64,000 bases of DNA from Polytolypa hystricis UAMH7299 (GCA_002573605.1 PDNA01000100.1:1-64000), one strand, 5' to 3'; counted from the stretch's first letter, positions 27,401 to 41,261 are shown. Notes: generated from the letters alone by a model not told the origin. Numbers and translations: made by a program.

Positions 27401-28402
27401 GTATTTCAAATATACTATAAATATTTCAAGTACTTGATTATACTGTTTAAATTAATTAATATACCAGTAATATTTTAGACAATAATTAACAAGCTTCTTT
27501 ACAAATTTTTAAATAATTTTATAGTTGTATATCTAGACAATATTCTGATCTTTACTAATAAATAAATTTAGTAAAGATTTAAATAATAGAAAAATAGTTA
27601 ATACAAAACTATAACTGAAGTCTAAGTATTATATAAACTTATAAATTATTACTGACAGTTTAGAAAAGAATTTTCAGATTTAATAAAATCTCTTATATTA
27701 TTTTTCAAGAAAGATATTAAATTTTACTAGAGAAAATAATAGCAGAAAGTATTTAAAGTAATTAAAAAAGCTTTTTTAAAAAGAAAAAATATAGATATAT
27801 TTTAACTCTATAAAATCTGTAATTATAGATATAGATATATTAAATTATACAATTGAAATAAAATTACAGTAAAAAGATAATTAAAATAAAAAGAAACTGA
27901 TTATTTATTATATAAGATTAATAATACTGGCTGAATAAAACTATAATATTTATAATAAAGAATTATTTATAATAGTAGTAGTATTAAAAAAATAGTAAGT
28001 ATATTTAAAAAAATATAAATTATTAAATTATTAAATTATTATAATTTCAGATTATTATAATCTTCAATACTTTATAACTATAAAAAAGTTAATATAATAT
28101 TAAGTTTATTAATCAGAAATCTTAGCAGTTTATAATTTTAAAATACAGTATTGCAAGAAAGAAGATAATATTTAAATAAAGTAAATTAATATAAAAAATA
28201 TAGCTAGCTATAGCTGATACTTTATTTACAAGTACTATAGAAATTAATAGCAATGAATTTTATTGTAAAACTACTAAAATTTAAGAAATTATAAATAGAA
28301 ATAAAATATAATTCTATTTTAACAGTTACAGATTAATTAACTAAATATATATATATTTTATTATTTATTGAAGAAATAACAGTACTAGAAATAATATATA
28401 TA
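24488..28402 (+). mobile_element. Family-2 copy F, left part (gag to integrase), deletion-ridden
   Basis: Colinear with copy D from its gag (D about 32950) to integrase (D about 37670), but it lacks the 5' LTR and leader. It has several internal deletions relative to D: near 26465, near 27222 (about 210 bp), near 27562 (about 145 bp) and near 28172 (about 430 bp). The RT box region reads VVYLDNILIF (about 27520-27555). It is interrupted at 28403 by the reverse copy E and resumes at 45070. Confidence 0.78.
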
Positions 28403-29578
28403 TATTAAAGGGTTTGATCTAGCTTGGTCAGAGTCTTCTGTACTAGTAAAGCTGAAGTAGAAAATAGATAACAATAATAAAAGGTTTAAAGAGCTTTTAA
28501 AGGGTAGCAAGTATTAGAGAAACTTAATTAATTATTTTAAAGGTTTAAAATAAAAAAACACTGAAGTGTAGATTGGATCTTAGTATAAATTCTTATAGAA
28601 AGATATAAACAAGCTCCAGTTATAGTAAAATTGTTACAAAGTACCTTGTCTGATTAAGCAGGGCAGAATCTAACTAAACTTCAGAGATCTGTAATGCCCT
28701 TAGAGAATACACTCTGGTATACACCAAGCTTGCTTATTACCCTAAGCTAGCATGTGGGCCTTGGCTCACTGTAGTGATAGAGAGTGATCTACTTCTCTAA
28801 ATAAAATAAAGTAATCCAGCTAGAGGACAGCCTTGCACTGTATATCAGAGAAGGTCTAATAGAATACAAAAGTAGGATATATATAATATCAAAGTAAGAT
28901 TGCAGTGCTGTTATAGCTAGTGATCTAGAACTAAGAGTAGGTCTAAGATCAGTATTATTATTGAATACAAAGTAGAAGACTTCTGTTTTTAAGGGTAGGA
29001 GAAATACATTCTTTATATATATAATAATTTCCTTAGTAGATCTGGTAGATTGTGTAGATATAGTAGATCTGAATCTACTAGATTTACTAAGTCTACTGAG
29101 TTTACTACTTCAGTAATATAATCTTCAGCTTCAGAAGTTCTTCCAGTTCTGCTGTACTTCTTTTCTCTAAGTTATTATTAATCAATAATTCCTGTTAGTC
29201 TATAATAAAAATAATAGAGTTATAGATATTCTTACAGATCTAAACTATAGAACTCTAGATTGCTATAGTTAGTACTAATTAATAGTAAAAAAAAAATAAT
29301 AAACTGAAATAATTACAAGGAATTATAAGAATTTTTCTAGATAATAAATAAGAATCTATCTTTATATACAATTCTAGAATTCTAGAATAGTTTCTAGTAA
29401 GCTTTTCTAGAGTAATTTTAAATAGACTTCTATTAAAATAGTTTTAAATAAATTATTCTGTTAAAACTTATTATAGATTTCTCTATTATATAATTCTTCT
29501 CAGATTTAAATTTATTCTTCTAGAAATAATCTCTTCTACTATTTAATTATCTTGAAAATATACTGTAAGTCTGTAATA
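28403..29578 (-). repeat. 3' LTR of copy E (family 1), interrupted by a solo family-2 LTR
   Basis: Starts TATTAAAGGGTTTGATC and ends ACTGTAAGTCTGTAATA. Without the inserted 28632-29207 and one AAAAT it is about 595 bp, roughly 53 bp shorter than the 5' LTR of the same element. It has fewer copies of the roughly 28-bp tandem repeat (about 29395-29460 against 44840-44955). Confidence 0.82.
28632..29207 (-). repeat. Solo family-2 LTR with AAAAT target duplication
   Basis: Starts TGTTACAAAGTACCTTGTC and ends TTAGTCTATAATA. Flanked by AAAAT at 28627-28631 and 29208-29212. It is 576 bp against about 630 bp for the other copies, because it carries only one version of the GTAGATC-type internal repeat (29036-29105). 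It retains more G/C than other LTR copies (for example GCATGTGGGCCTTGGCTC), suggesting a younger or less mutated copy. A single LTR with a clean duplication indicates loss of the internal part by LTR-LTR recombination. Confidence 0.88.
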
Positions 29579-31810
29579 TTATTCTCTTCTCTGCAGTATT
29601 CTTGTTTTAAAAATAAATAGTTCTTCTATTGCTGATTAATTTTTTATATTTATAAGATTTCTTATCTTTCTGTAAGTTTTACTATATTTGTTATACTATA
29701 TAAATTCTTTTTATTCTATTTTTCTTGAAATTGTTATTTTAAATAGATTTATTTTGCTAATTTAATTAATTACTATAGCAGTATTTTTAATTTTTCTTAT
29801 AACAGTTATTTTTTATCTTTTTTTTTATATATTATAATAGATTTCTACAGCTTGTCCTGTTTATTATATCTTTGTAAAAATAAGTATTATACTAGTAAGA
29901 TTTATATTAATTAAAATCTTTTTTTCTTATTAAAAAAAAAAGAATGAATATTTTTCTATTTTATTACTAGAAATTACAATATAAAAATTCTTATAAAAAA
30001 AAAATTATCTAGAATCTGTGCTGATTTCTTTTTAAAATATATTTTTAAAAAAATTGAATAAGTACTCTCTGCTTTATTATTATTTTGTTTTATTATCTAA
30101 TTAAATTAGCTAGTTAGCTCTTTTTAATCAATTTATCTTAGAATTATCTGATCTGCTGTTAGTCTGTTTTTTTATTTGAAATACTTTCTTATCTTTTTTT
30201 AGCAATTTTATAAGTTTTTAATTAGTTTCTAGATATTCTCTTCTATAAAGTGCTTTTTTTATTTTATTAAATAATATATTTCTTTATTGATCTGATTTTA
30301 CTTTAGAATTTTCTTGATTTTATATTTATTTTTATTTTCAACTTCAATTTTTCTTTGTCTAGTGTCCTGACTGGCTTTTTCTATTAGTAATATATAGAAT
30401 ATTGAATATATCTGTATTATTTTTAACAGCTTCAACTTATAATTAAATTCTGATATTTTTTATCAAATCTTGAACAGTTCTAACTTTTTGAAATCCAATT
30501 TTTTACTTGATTATTTTATTTTAATATTTTTCTGTAGAAGATATACTTTCTCTCTCTCTATAAATCTAGATATATTCTTGCATCTTTTATTGTAGTAGAC
30601 TTTTATTCTTTTATTAATAAACTTGATATTATTGTACAGATCTTTATATATTTTTCTTAATTTCTGAGCTATTACTTTACCTTTATAACTTCAGTTTAAT
30701 ACTTCCAGTAATTTTTTCTCAATTATTAATTCTTTTCTATAGTTTATAAAGAATAATGTTATTTTTATTATTATATATTTTAAACTATTATATATAAATT
30801 ACACTATTAATAACAATTCTATTTAATTTTTCTGGTTATAATTTATATAATATCTCAGATACTGTTTCAGTGTCTGATTAAATTTTTCAATTTATCTATT
30901 TATCTGCAGATAATATACTGTTAATATTTTATATTTAACTCTGAATTACTGTATTAATATTTATTAAAAATATTCTATAAAATATATATCTTGATCTGTA
31001 ATCTATTTAGTAGATAATCTATAGTTAATAATTACTTATTCAATAATTATTCTTGATAATTCTTTTATACTTAACTTTTCTATATATATAATAAAGTATC
31101 TGTACTTTAAGAGTATATCTGTTAGTATTAATATAGTATTGTATATTTATCTGTTATTTATTAATTTTAATAATTTTACTATAAAATCTATTGAAACTTG
31201 TTTCTATAAAGCTTTAAGTCTCAGTATCAGCTGTAGATATCTATATTCTTTATATTGAACTATCTTGCTTTTCTGATATAGATTGTATTTTTTAATATAT
31301 TTTTAAATATCTAACTATATCTTTAACCAGTAATATATTCTAATAATTTTATTAATTATTTTCTTATTTCTAAAATATCCTGCTATTAGACTATTGTATT
31401 CTTACTGAATTATTTTATATTATATTATTTTCAGTATATATACTTTATTTTAATATAGTACTAATCTGTCCTGTTTTATTATTTTTTTAACTTTTAGAAT
31501 TAACTCAGTATTTTTTTTTCAATTTCTTGTTGTAATTTTTCTTTCAAGAAAGATTTTAATATAATAGTTTAGATTGTATTTACAGTAATCTGATTAAATA
31601 TTTTTTTTTTTTAATTTTATATAAAAAGAGTTTTCTTTTCTTTCTTCTTGTTTTTTATTATTAATAGTCTGCTTAGCAGTTTAATATATCTGTTTATATA
31701 TTATCTGTTCTTTTGCAATACTGTATTTAAAAGTTGTACTAAGCAAGGATCTTGTACTATCTTGCTTGTTGTCTAATTAACTCTTTTATTATTATAAAGT
31801 ATTGCAGGTT

Positions 31811-31815
31811 ACTGT
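31811..31815. repeat. Target-site duplication ACTGT (left) of copy D
   Basis: Identical to 39818-39822. Joining the two sides restores family-1 RNase H sequence (compare about 1440-1460). Confidence 0.88.
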
Positions 31816-32445
31816 TGTTACAGACTAGCAAAGACTATTAATTAACAGTAATTCAAAGAAGTAGAAGTACAGTAGAATAGAGAAACCAGTAAAACTTGAA
31901 AGTTATATAACTAGAAAGATTATATAATTTAAAGTAGTAGAACTGGTAGTACTGATAGATTTGTCTATTAAATCTACCAAATCTATAAATAGTAGATTCA
32001 ATAGTACTGGTAAATTTATCTACCAGAACTACTAGATCTACTAAAGAAATTATTATATATATAAAGAATATATTTTTTCTATTCTTAGAAATAGAAGTCT
32101 TCTACTTTGTATTCAATAACAATACTAATCTTAGATTTACTTTTAATTCTAGATTACTAGCTACAACAGTACTGCAATCTTATTTTGATATTATATATAT
32201 TCTATCTTTGTATTCTATTAAATCTTTTTTAATATACAGTACAAGACTGTCCTCTAGCTGGATTATTTTATTCTATTTAGAGAAGTAAATCACTCTCTAT
32301 CACTGCAGTAAGCCAAGGTCTACACACCAGCTTAGAGTAATAAGCAAGCTTGGTGTATACCAGAGTGTATTCTTTAAGAGTATTACAGACCCCTGAGGTT
32401 TAGTTAAATTCTGCCCTACTTAATCAGACAAGGTACTTTGTAATA
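31816..32445 (+). repeat. 5' LTR of copy D (family 2)
   Basis: Starts TGTTACAGACTAGC and ends GGTACTTTGTAATA (ancestral TGTAACA). It contains paired GTAGAT/ATCTAC blocks forming an internal repeat around 31950-32045. Confidence 0.9.
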
Positions 32446-35400
32446 TATTAAATATCTATCTTTTGAAGTATTAGCTTGAAGGATATAAAACTATATTAAA
32501 AGCTTTCAACTATACAAGTTTACAGACCCTTTCAGAATCTTTCAACTATATAAAGTTATAATAATCCTCTTTGTCTTGTAACTATACAAGATAAAGAATA
32601 CTTTATTAATTCAGGTAAGTATTACTCTAGCTTAGAAAGAACTAATTAATAGAAAGATATATCTACAGCAGTTACAGTATAAGTTTTACTAGCTTGAATT
32701 CAGGAGTTCAAGAGCAAGGTCAAGAAGTAATAAGGAATAATTGACTAGATATATAAATAAATAGTTAATATTAAAAATCAGATTGTAGTGCAGCCTGCAG
32801 GCCAGGAGAAAGAAAATATTATAAAAAAAATAAAGATTCAATTCTTTAACAGAACTAGAAGCAGGCTCAGATCTTTTTTAATATACTTTGAAATCTATTT
32901 TTAATTCAATACCAAGTTGACAAAGACTGACAAGTACTTAGTAGTAGTACAATATCCACAAGAAAAAGCAGTAGTATAGATATAATTCTATTTGACAATA
33001 TAGTTTAGCAGAAAAGATTTTAAAAATCTTATATCTATTAAAACTGAAAAAATTCTTGTAATAAAAGATTTCAGATTATTTAAAAAAGTATTGACAATAA
33101 ATTTTAAAATTACTGATAAAGAAGTAACAGCAGTACAGAAAATTAGACAGATTTAATAAATAAAAAATATAGCTGAATATCTAGCAGAATTTCAATAGCT
33201 AGCTGCAGTATTAAATTAAAATAATAGTATATTAACAGAAGCTGTATACAACAGGCTTAAAAAGAAGATCAAGAATAAAATAGCTAGATTGAAGAAACAA
33301 CTTAATATACTATCTAAAATAATTAAATATACAGTATATATAAATACAAGAATTTAAAAAAAATATCTAGAATAAAAAAACTACAAGCAGTTTTCAAACT
33401 ATATTACAAAGTAATAAATATATAGAGAAAACTATAATTCTTATAGATTACAATCTATAAAACTAAATATAACTACAAGAAACCAGAATTATAAGAAAGA
33501 CAAGTTATATTAAAAAAAGTTGTATTTTTTTTACAAGAAATCAAGATACTTTATAAGAAATTACTATAAAAAATAAAGAAACTAGCTACAATAAAAACTG
33601 AAGGTAATTACAAGAGAATAATACTATTCTACTGCTAATACTAGTAGAAATAAATAATAATTTCTATATATAATTAGAACTGAAACTAGTAATACAGAAG
33701 ATAAGTAGGATCAGCTACAAGAAATTATAGTAAAACAGATATTCTAAGAATTAATAGAAATTTAACAAGTAGAAATTGACAGTGAAGCAGTTAAGCTAAC
33801 TGAGACAATAATAATAGAGTATTTATTATCTGATTATTGGAATCTACACTGGGAAGGATATAAGAAACAGCAAGAGTCAAGAAATCTACAAGCAGATAAT
33901 AAAAATTGCAACTATTACTGGAAGAAAAAGAACCAGAATATTATAAATCTGAAATATTTATAATACTATAAATTTCTTATATTTGTATACAATTGTAAAT
34001 AGTATAAGAAGATACAGAATAAAAAAATTCAGTAAATCAGAAATAATCTAACTCACTATTATTATAAGCTGTATAGATGTAATATAAAAGATTGCAAGTA
34101 ATATAATAAAGTTAAAGTATAGAAAGATATTTAAGAAATACTGGAATAGCCCAGTTTACAAGACAAGACAAATATTGAATATCTACAGTATAAAAGAATA
34201 TATTGATTATTTTGTTATATAAATAGCTGTCTATTCTACTGGAAAGTAAAAAATAACTAATATTATTCAGATCTATCAAAGCAGTTAAAAGCAATTCAGA
34301 GAGAAGAGTTATAGCTAGAAGAATATATAATTTCAAGTTTTAATAAAGATAAAAATACAGAGTTACTGTAGAAAGAGATAATAGACTATATCTACTACAG
34401 AATAAATTAAGAAATAACTAGTTACTATAATACTAGATTAAAGAATAACAACAAGTACAGGATTAGAATACTGACTTAATTATTATATTAGATAAATAAT
34501 TGCAAGATATACTGCAAAGAGAAACAGATAAATAAATACTTTCTATAATTACTATAGAAAGTATAAATCAGTAATAAAAGCTATTCTAAAGAGCTAACTT
34601 TTATATCTGAAAAATAAATAAATTATCTATTGTATAATATCAACTACCTATAATATACAGGGATATTTTGGATATACTGTACAGGAATATACAGGAAGCT
34701 GGAGCACAATATATATAAGATCAATTATATATAGAAACCAGCAGAGTCAATAAAATACTGGAAAGAAGAGCAATATTATTAATATAATAAAAGTACTGAG
34801 TTACAGATATATTATAAGACCTGATATAAGAAAATATAGATTAAAATAATAATTACAAATTTATAGTAGAGTAAAGTTAAAATACTATAAAATTAACTAG
34901 AAGAAAACAAATCTGGAATATTTAAAATTTAAAAAGAACTAGTCAAGCAATAGATAATAGTATTTAAAGAAATTTTAAAAGATTTATTATAGAAATTAAA
35001 ATAGAAAACTGATATTTTACAATTACAGATAAGAAATAACAGTATTACTATAAATAAATACCTGTAAATAATATAATAGAACAGTTATTAGCTAATATAG
35101 ATTAAAATAACTATCTAGCAGTTACTGCAATCTTGAAAAAATACTGTATATATACTTTAATCAATTCAGGGGCAACTGAAATTTTTATAAATAAAAGTTT
35201 TATAAAAAAAGCTAGACTATTAATAGAATTAAAGAAAAAACTGTATTAACTGAACAGGTTAGATAGAAGTTAACTAGACTTTATACAATAGAAAATATAT
35301 CTAGAACTATTAATAATACAGAGATATCAAGAACTTGTAAGCTTTGATATAACTAATTTAAAAAGTTATAATATTATCTTAAAACTGCTCTAGTTGAAGC

Positions 35401-38400
35401 TGTATAACCCTGATATATACTGGCAGAAGAAAATAATAAAGTTAAATAGATATAAATATTCCCCAGCATCAGACTCAATACTGGAAATAATCTATAGTTT
35501 ACAGAAAATCAAGTGTAAGACTACAGTGACAGATAAGCTGAATAACTAAGAATAGATAGTACAAAAATAATTAATTGAATGAATAAATACTATTGAATAT
35601 AAAAAAACTGCTGAGACTTTATTCAGAAAAATAAACTAGAATATATCTGAAAAAGTTAAAAAGATAGTATCTAAGAAATACTGAAACTATAGAGAAATAT
35701 TTAAAGAAAAAAAGCTGTCTAAGAGTTTACTAGAATATAAAAAATAAAACTATAAAATACTATTGCTGAAAGAAAAAGAGCTAATATACAAGCTAATATA
35801 TTAATTAAATAAAAAAAAGCTAAAGAAATTACACTAATATATTAATAAAAATCTGGAAAAAGAGTTTATTAAACTATCAATATTACCAGTAGAATACTCT
35901 ATTATATTTATATTAAAAAAAAATAGTAAGTTACAACTGTATATAGATTATCAACAATTAAATAGTATTATAATAAAAAACTAATATCTGTTATTATTAA
36001 TTAAAGAAATACAGAACTAATTTTAAGAAATCAGATAGTTTACTTTATTAAATTTAAAAGTAGAATACAATTAAATCAGGATTAAAGAAGACAAGAAATA
36101 GAAAACAATATTTCAGATATATTACAGATACTTTGAGTATTTAATTATATTATTCAGATTAATCAATATACTAGTAATATTTCAAGTAATAATTAACAAG
36201 TTTCTTTACAAATTCCTGGATGACTTTGTAATTGTATATCTAGACAATATCCTGATCTTTACTGATAGTATGAGGATAGAATATACTGAAAAAGTGAAAG
36301 TAGTGCTTAACAGATTATAAGGAAAAGATATACTATTGAAACTGAAAAAGTATAAATTCTCTAAGAAAGAAATTGAGTTTCTAGAATATATTATTACTAT
36401 AGAGAATATATAAATAAATCTAATAAAGATTTAAACAATAGAAAAGTAGTCAATATTAAAAACTGTAACTGAAATTCAGGTATTATATAGACTTACAAAC
36501 TACTATTAATAATTTATAAAAGAGTTTTTAGATCTGATAAAATCTCTTATATTCCTTTTCAAGAAGAATATCAAATTTTATTGAAGGGAACAACAGTAGA
36601 AAGTGTTTAAAGTTATTAAAAAAGCTTTTCAGAAAGAAGAAATATAGATATATTTCAACTTTATAAAACCTGCAATTATAAATACAGATGTATTGAATTA
36701 TATAATAGAAATAAAATTACAGTAAAAGAATAATCAAGAAAGAAAGAAACTGATTACTTGTTATATAAGATTAATAATACCAGCTGAACAGAACTACAAT
36801 ATTTATAATAAAGAACTACTTGCAATAGTAGCAGTACTGAAGAAATAGTAAGTATATTTAAAAGATATAAATTACTAAGTAATTATAATTTCAAATTATT
36901 ATAATTTTTAATACTTTATAACTATAAAGAAGTTAATATAATATTAAGTTTATTAATCAGAAATTTTAACAGTCTACAATTTTAAAATACAGCATTGCAA
37001 AGAAAAGAATAATGCTTGAATAAATATATTGAACAGGCAGTCAGACCTGATAACAGTCTATAAAGAAAAATAAGTATTTTTTAAAACTGCAGAAGATACA
37101 AATACTCTAGTCTTTAATTATCAAGCTTTAAAAGCTATATAATTGGTCACTATATCAGTAAAGTTCAAAGAGGAATTATAAATTCAGATACAGAACAATT
37201 CTATTATATTGAAAATTAAATACAAAGACAAGTTCAAGAATAGCAATAAATTGCTATTATACAAAGAACTAATTTATATTTTACTAAAATTGAGAAACAG
37301 AATTCTGCAAGAGAATTACAACAATTCAATAGCAGAATATTTTAAAATTGAGAAAACTCAGAAAAGAATTTCAAGAAACTATTATTAGCTAGAATTATAG
37401 ATATTAGTTAGAGATTATATATAAAACTGCAATTGTATATAAAATAAAGTAAATTGATATAAAAAATATAGCTTGCTACAGCTAATACTTTATTTATAAG
37501 TACTATAGAAATTAATAGCAATAGATTTCATTATAAAGTTACTGAAATTCAAGAAACTATAAACAGAAATAGAGTACAACTCTATTTTAACAGTTACAGA
37601 TTAATTAATTAAATATATATATTTTTTACTGTTTATTAAAAAAATATCAGTACTAGAAATAGTATATATACTATTACAGAATATATTTATAAATTATAGA
37701 TTACTTAAAAAAATTATTTCAGACAGAGATTCAAAGTTTATAGAATATTTCTAGAGAATATTTACAGTATATTTAAATATAAAATATCAAACTACAACAG
37801 TGTACTATCTGCAGGCAGATAGATTGATAGAAAAATTGAACTAAATAGTAAAGCAATACTTATAGAATTATATAAATAATTAACAAGATAACTGAATTTT
37901 ATTATTACTGATAGTATAGATTGCTTACAACAGTTCAAAGCATGTGACAACAGAATATATACTATATTTTATAAATTATAGATAAGAACTAGATATCCTG
38001 CAAGTACTACAATATACAGAAACAAGAATATATTTAGAAGAGATAAAAGTTTAAAAACTTTGAAAATTGTATAAGTAACTACAATTAAACTTGAAATTCT
38101 ACAGTAAACAGATAAAATATTATTATAATAAAAAATACTAGAAAATATTAATTTTTAAAGAAAAAGAGAAAGTATATCTTTTACAAAGAAATATAAAAAT
38201 AAAATAATTAAGTAATAAACTCAATTATTAAAAACTCAGATCTTTCAGAGTTTTAGAATAGATTAAACTAGTTATATATAAACTTACTTTATTAAAAAAT
38301 ATACAGATATATCTGATATTTTATATCTTACTAATTGAAAAAGTACTCTAGAATACTAGACAATATTTACCTGAAGTCAAGAATAAAGAACTAAATAAGT

Positions 38401-38512
38401 ATAAAGTTAAGAAAATTCTAGAAGATACAGTGTTAGAAAAAGAATAATACTATCTTGTAAAATGAAAAGAATACTTACAGTTAAACAGTACTTGAAAATC
38501 TGTTAAAAATTT

Positions 38513-39090
38513 AGAGAATATTTAGAAAGTATTACAGTACTATTAAAAGCTGTAAAATTGAAATTAAAAGAAGAAAAAATATTACTAATAATAGCTAGTA
38601 GAGCTTGCAGTTTATCTGTAGCTGTAGCTTCAGCCTGTTTTTTTTTATACTTTTCCTCTTTCAACTTTTCTAACTTTTCAAGAATTTATATATTGGATTG
38701 AATGAATTTACTAGTCTTTATATTCAAGAACTGCTTCTATTCTTTGAAACAGTTTAACTAATTTATAGTAATAGAAAGCTGAGAAAAGAGATAACAGAAT
38801 TTCTTGCAAGTAAGTTCTTTATCTAATTTAATTTTATTACAGGTACAGTATAGTTTGAATTATTTAAATTAAAGAATAAATTTCTCTTCTGAAATATACA
38901 ATTTACCTGACTGAATATATTTACTATAATATTTATTATTTTTGAAGATAATACAAGGTATTTTCCTTTATTTACAGTAATAATATAGAGAAGATATAAT
39001 AAAGCCTGTATACTTAATATTAGCAGCTTGAGCTTGATTTTTGGCAGTATAACTAGATACTATAGTTAATATATTCCAGAAGATACTTAT
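38513..39090 (-). pseudogene. Antisense accessory gene of family 2, copy in D (most complete 5' end)
   Basis: It runs opposite to pol between the chromodomain end and the 3' LTR. The frame reads, from about 39060 downward, a Gln/Ala-rich stretch (TAKNQAQAANIKYTGF), then YYYCK, a stop, RKIPCIIF, NNKYYSKYIQSGKLYIS (38961-38905), and later ILEKLEKLKEEK (about 38690-38650) and the terminus SKYSLNF (stop 38513-38515). Several motif Cys are Tyr here, matching TGC/TGT to TAC/TAT changes; the C copy keeps them. At least one frame slip separates the two halves. A former start may be the ATA at 39088-39090, which RIP could produce from ATG. Shared motif order with copies C and F supports a real ancestral gene. 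Function unknown. Confidence 0.6.
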
Positions 39091-39187
39091 AAGAAAAGAA
39101 GAAAGAATAACTGAAAATAAAAACAGTATTAATTATAAAGAAAGAAAATAAATTACTGAGACAGCTTACTAAAAAGAAAGAGAATAA

Positions 39188-39817
39188 TATTACAGACTAG
39201 TAAAAACTATTAATTAACAGTAATCTAAAGAAATAGAAATACAGTAGAACAGAGAAACCAGTAAAATTTAAAAGTTATATAATTAAAAAAATTATATAAT
39301 TTAAAGTAGTAGAACTAGTAGTACTAGTAAATTTATCTATCAAGTTTACCAGATCTACAGATAGTAGATTCAGTAGTACTAATAAATTTATCTACTAGAA
39401 CTACTAGATCTATTAAAGAAATTATTATATATATAAAGAATATATTTTCTTTACTTTTAGAAATAAAAGTCTTTTATTTTATATTTAATAATAATACTGA
39501 TTTTAAATTTATTTTTAATTTTAGATTACTAGCTATAACAGCACTGCAATCTTACTTTAATATTATATATATTTTATCTTTGTATTTTATTAAATTTTTT
39601 CTGATATACAGTACAAGACTGTCCTCTAGCTAGATTATTTTATTTTATTTAAAGAAGTAAATTACTCTTTATTACTGCAGTGAGCCAAGGTCTATATACT
39701 AGCTTAGAATAATAAGCAAGCTTGATATATACCAGAATGTATTCTCTAAAAGTATTACAGATTTTTGAAGTTTAGTTAGATTCTGCTCTGTTTAATCAGA
39801 CAAGATACTTTATAATA
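39188..39817 (+). repeat. 3' LTR of copy D (family 2)
   Basis: Starts TATTACAGACTAGT and ends ATACTTTATAATA. 630 bp. Followed by ACTGT (39818-39822). More mutated than the 5' LTR, especially after about 39420. Confidence 0.9.
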
Positions 39818-39822
39818 ACTGT
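39818..39822. repeat. Target-site duplication ACTGT (right) of copy D
   Basis: Identical to 31811-31815. Confidence 0.88.
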
Positions 39823-40632
39823 AATCTGACAGTACAAATACCTAGTATTTTGCACTCTAAAGTTTAACTCTTTATTTCTTGAAAGTATTTACAATTACTA
39901 ATAATTCTTTATTGTAAATATTATAATTTAATTCAGCTGGTATTAATAATCTTATATAATATACTATTAATTTTAACTTATTATTTAGTTTTTGTTATTG
40001 TATTTTTGCTCTAATTGTCCTATCAGATATATTAATATCAACTATTATTTCTTTTTCTAAGTTATAATATATATATATATCTTCTTTTTTAAATACTTTT
40101 TTAAATTTTTTAAAAATATTTTAATATTGTTTTATCTATTTAAAGATTTTTTTTTTTCAAAATAAATTAATTAATAGCTTTATTTTTATTGAGAAATTTG
40201 CTATAAACTTTCAATAGTAATTTACAGTTCTGTAGAATAACTGAATTTCTTTTATATTTATTAATATTAACTAGTTAAGTATTATCTGAATTTTTTTAAA
40301 ATTTATCTGTATTCTATTTTCTGAGAGCATGTATTTCAAAAATTTAACTTCTTTTTTAAAGAATTTATACTTTTTTAAACTTAATAAAATATTATATTCT
40401 AAGAACTTTTATAGTATTTATTGTATTTTTTTTTTATAATTTTCTTTTATTTCTTTAAAATAGATTATAATATTGTTAAGATAAACTGTAATAAAAAATT
40501 TTAAGTACTTTTTCAATATATAATTTATTTATATTTATTATATTATCAGTTTATTAGTAGTTACTTTAAAAAATATAATTAAATATTTATATATTCTCTA
40601 TAGTATAATAAATACTGTTTTCTATTTATTAC

Positions 40633-41261
40633 TGTTACAAAGTATCTTGTTTAATTAAACAGAGCAGAATCTAAACTAAACTTTAGAGATTTGTAATACC
40701 TTTAGGAAATACACTTTGGTATATACCAAGCTTGCTTATTACTCTAAGTCAGTATATAGGCCTTGACTTACTATAGTGATAGAAGGCAATCTACTTCTTT
40801 AAAGAAATAAAGTAATTCAGCTAGAGAACAGCCTTGCACTGTATATTAAAAAAGGCCTAATAAAATATAAAGATAGAATATATATAATATTAAAGTAAGA
40901 TTGAAGTACTGTTATAGTTAATAATCTAAAATTAAAAATAGATCTAAAATCAGTATTATTATTAAATACAAAGTAGAAGACTTCTGTTTCTAAGAATAGA
41001 GAAAATATATTCTTTATATATATAATAATTTCTTTAGTAGATTTGGTAAATCTAGTAGATAATTTTACTAATATTACTGAATTTACTATCTGTAGATCTG
41101 GTAAATCTAATAAATAAATTTACCAGTACTACTAGTTCTACTACTTTGAATTATATAATTTTCTAGTTATATAACTTTCAAGTTTTACTAGTTTCTCTAA
41201 TCTACTGTGCCTTTATTTTTTTAAATTATTATTAATTAATAGTCTCTGCTAGTCTGTAACA
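40633..41261 (-). repeat. Solo family-2 LTR inserted in copy E reverse transcriptase, ATTAC duplication
   Basis: Starts TGTTACAAAGTATCTTG and ends AGTCTGTAACA. 629 bp, flanked by ATTAC at 40628-40632 and 41262-41266. Removing it and one ATTAC restores family-1 RT sequence, as seen at about 610-660 of copy A. Confidence 0.92.

Larger units (their letters stand above)
31816..39817 (+). mobile_element. Family-2 Ty3/Gypsy chromovirus, copy D, structurally complete (8,002 bp)
   Basis: LTRs at 31816-32445 and 39188-39817 (630 bp each) with ACTGT duplicated outside. In order: leader (32446-32800), gag (about 32850-34500), protease LINSGATEIFIN (about 35155-35195), RT with FLDDFVIVYLDNILIFTDS (36216-36270), RNase H with INTDVLNY (about 36680), integrase (about 37000-37950), chromodomain beginning YYLVK (about 38447). 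An antisense accessory gene follows (38513-39090), then a purine tract AAAAAGAAAGAGAA (about 39171-39185) next to the 3' LTR. RIP-type stops throughout. This is the reference copy for family 2. It is inserted in copy E. Confidence 0.92.
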
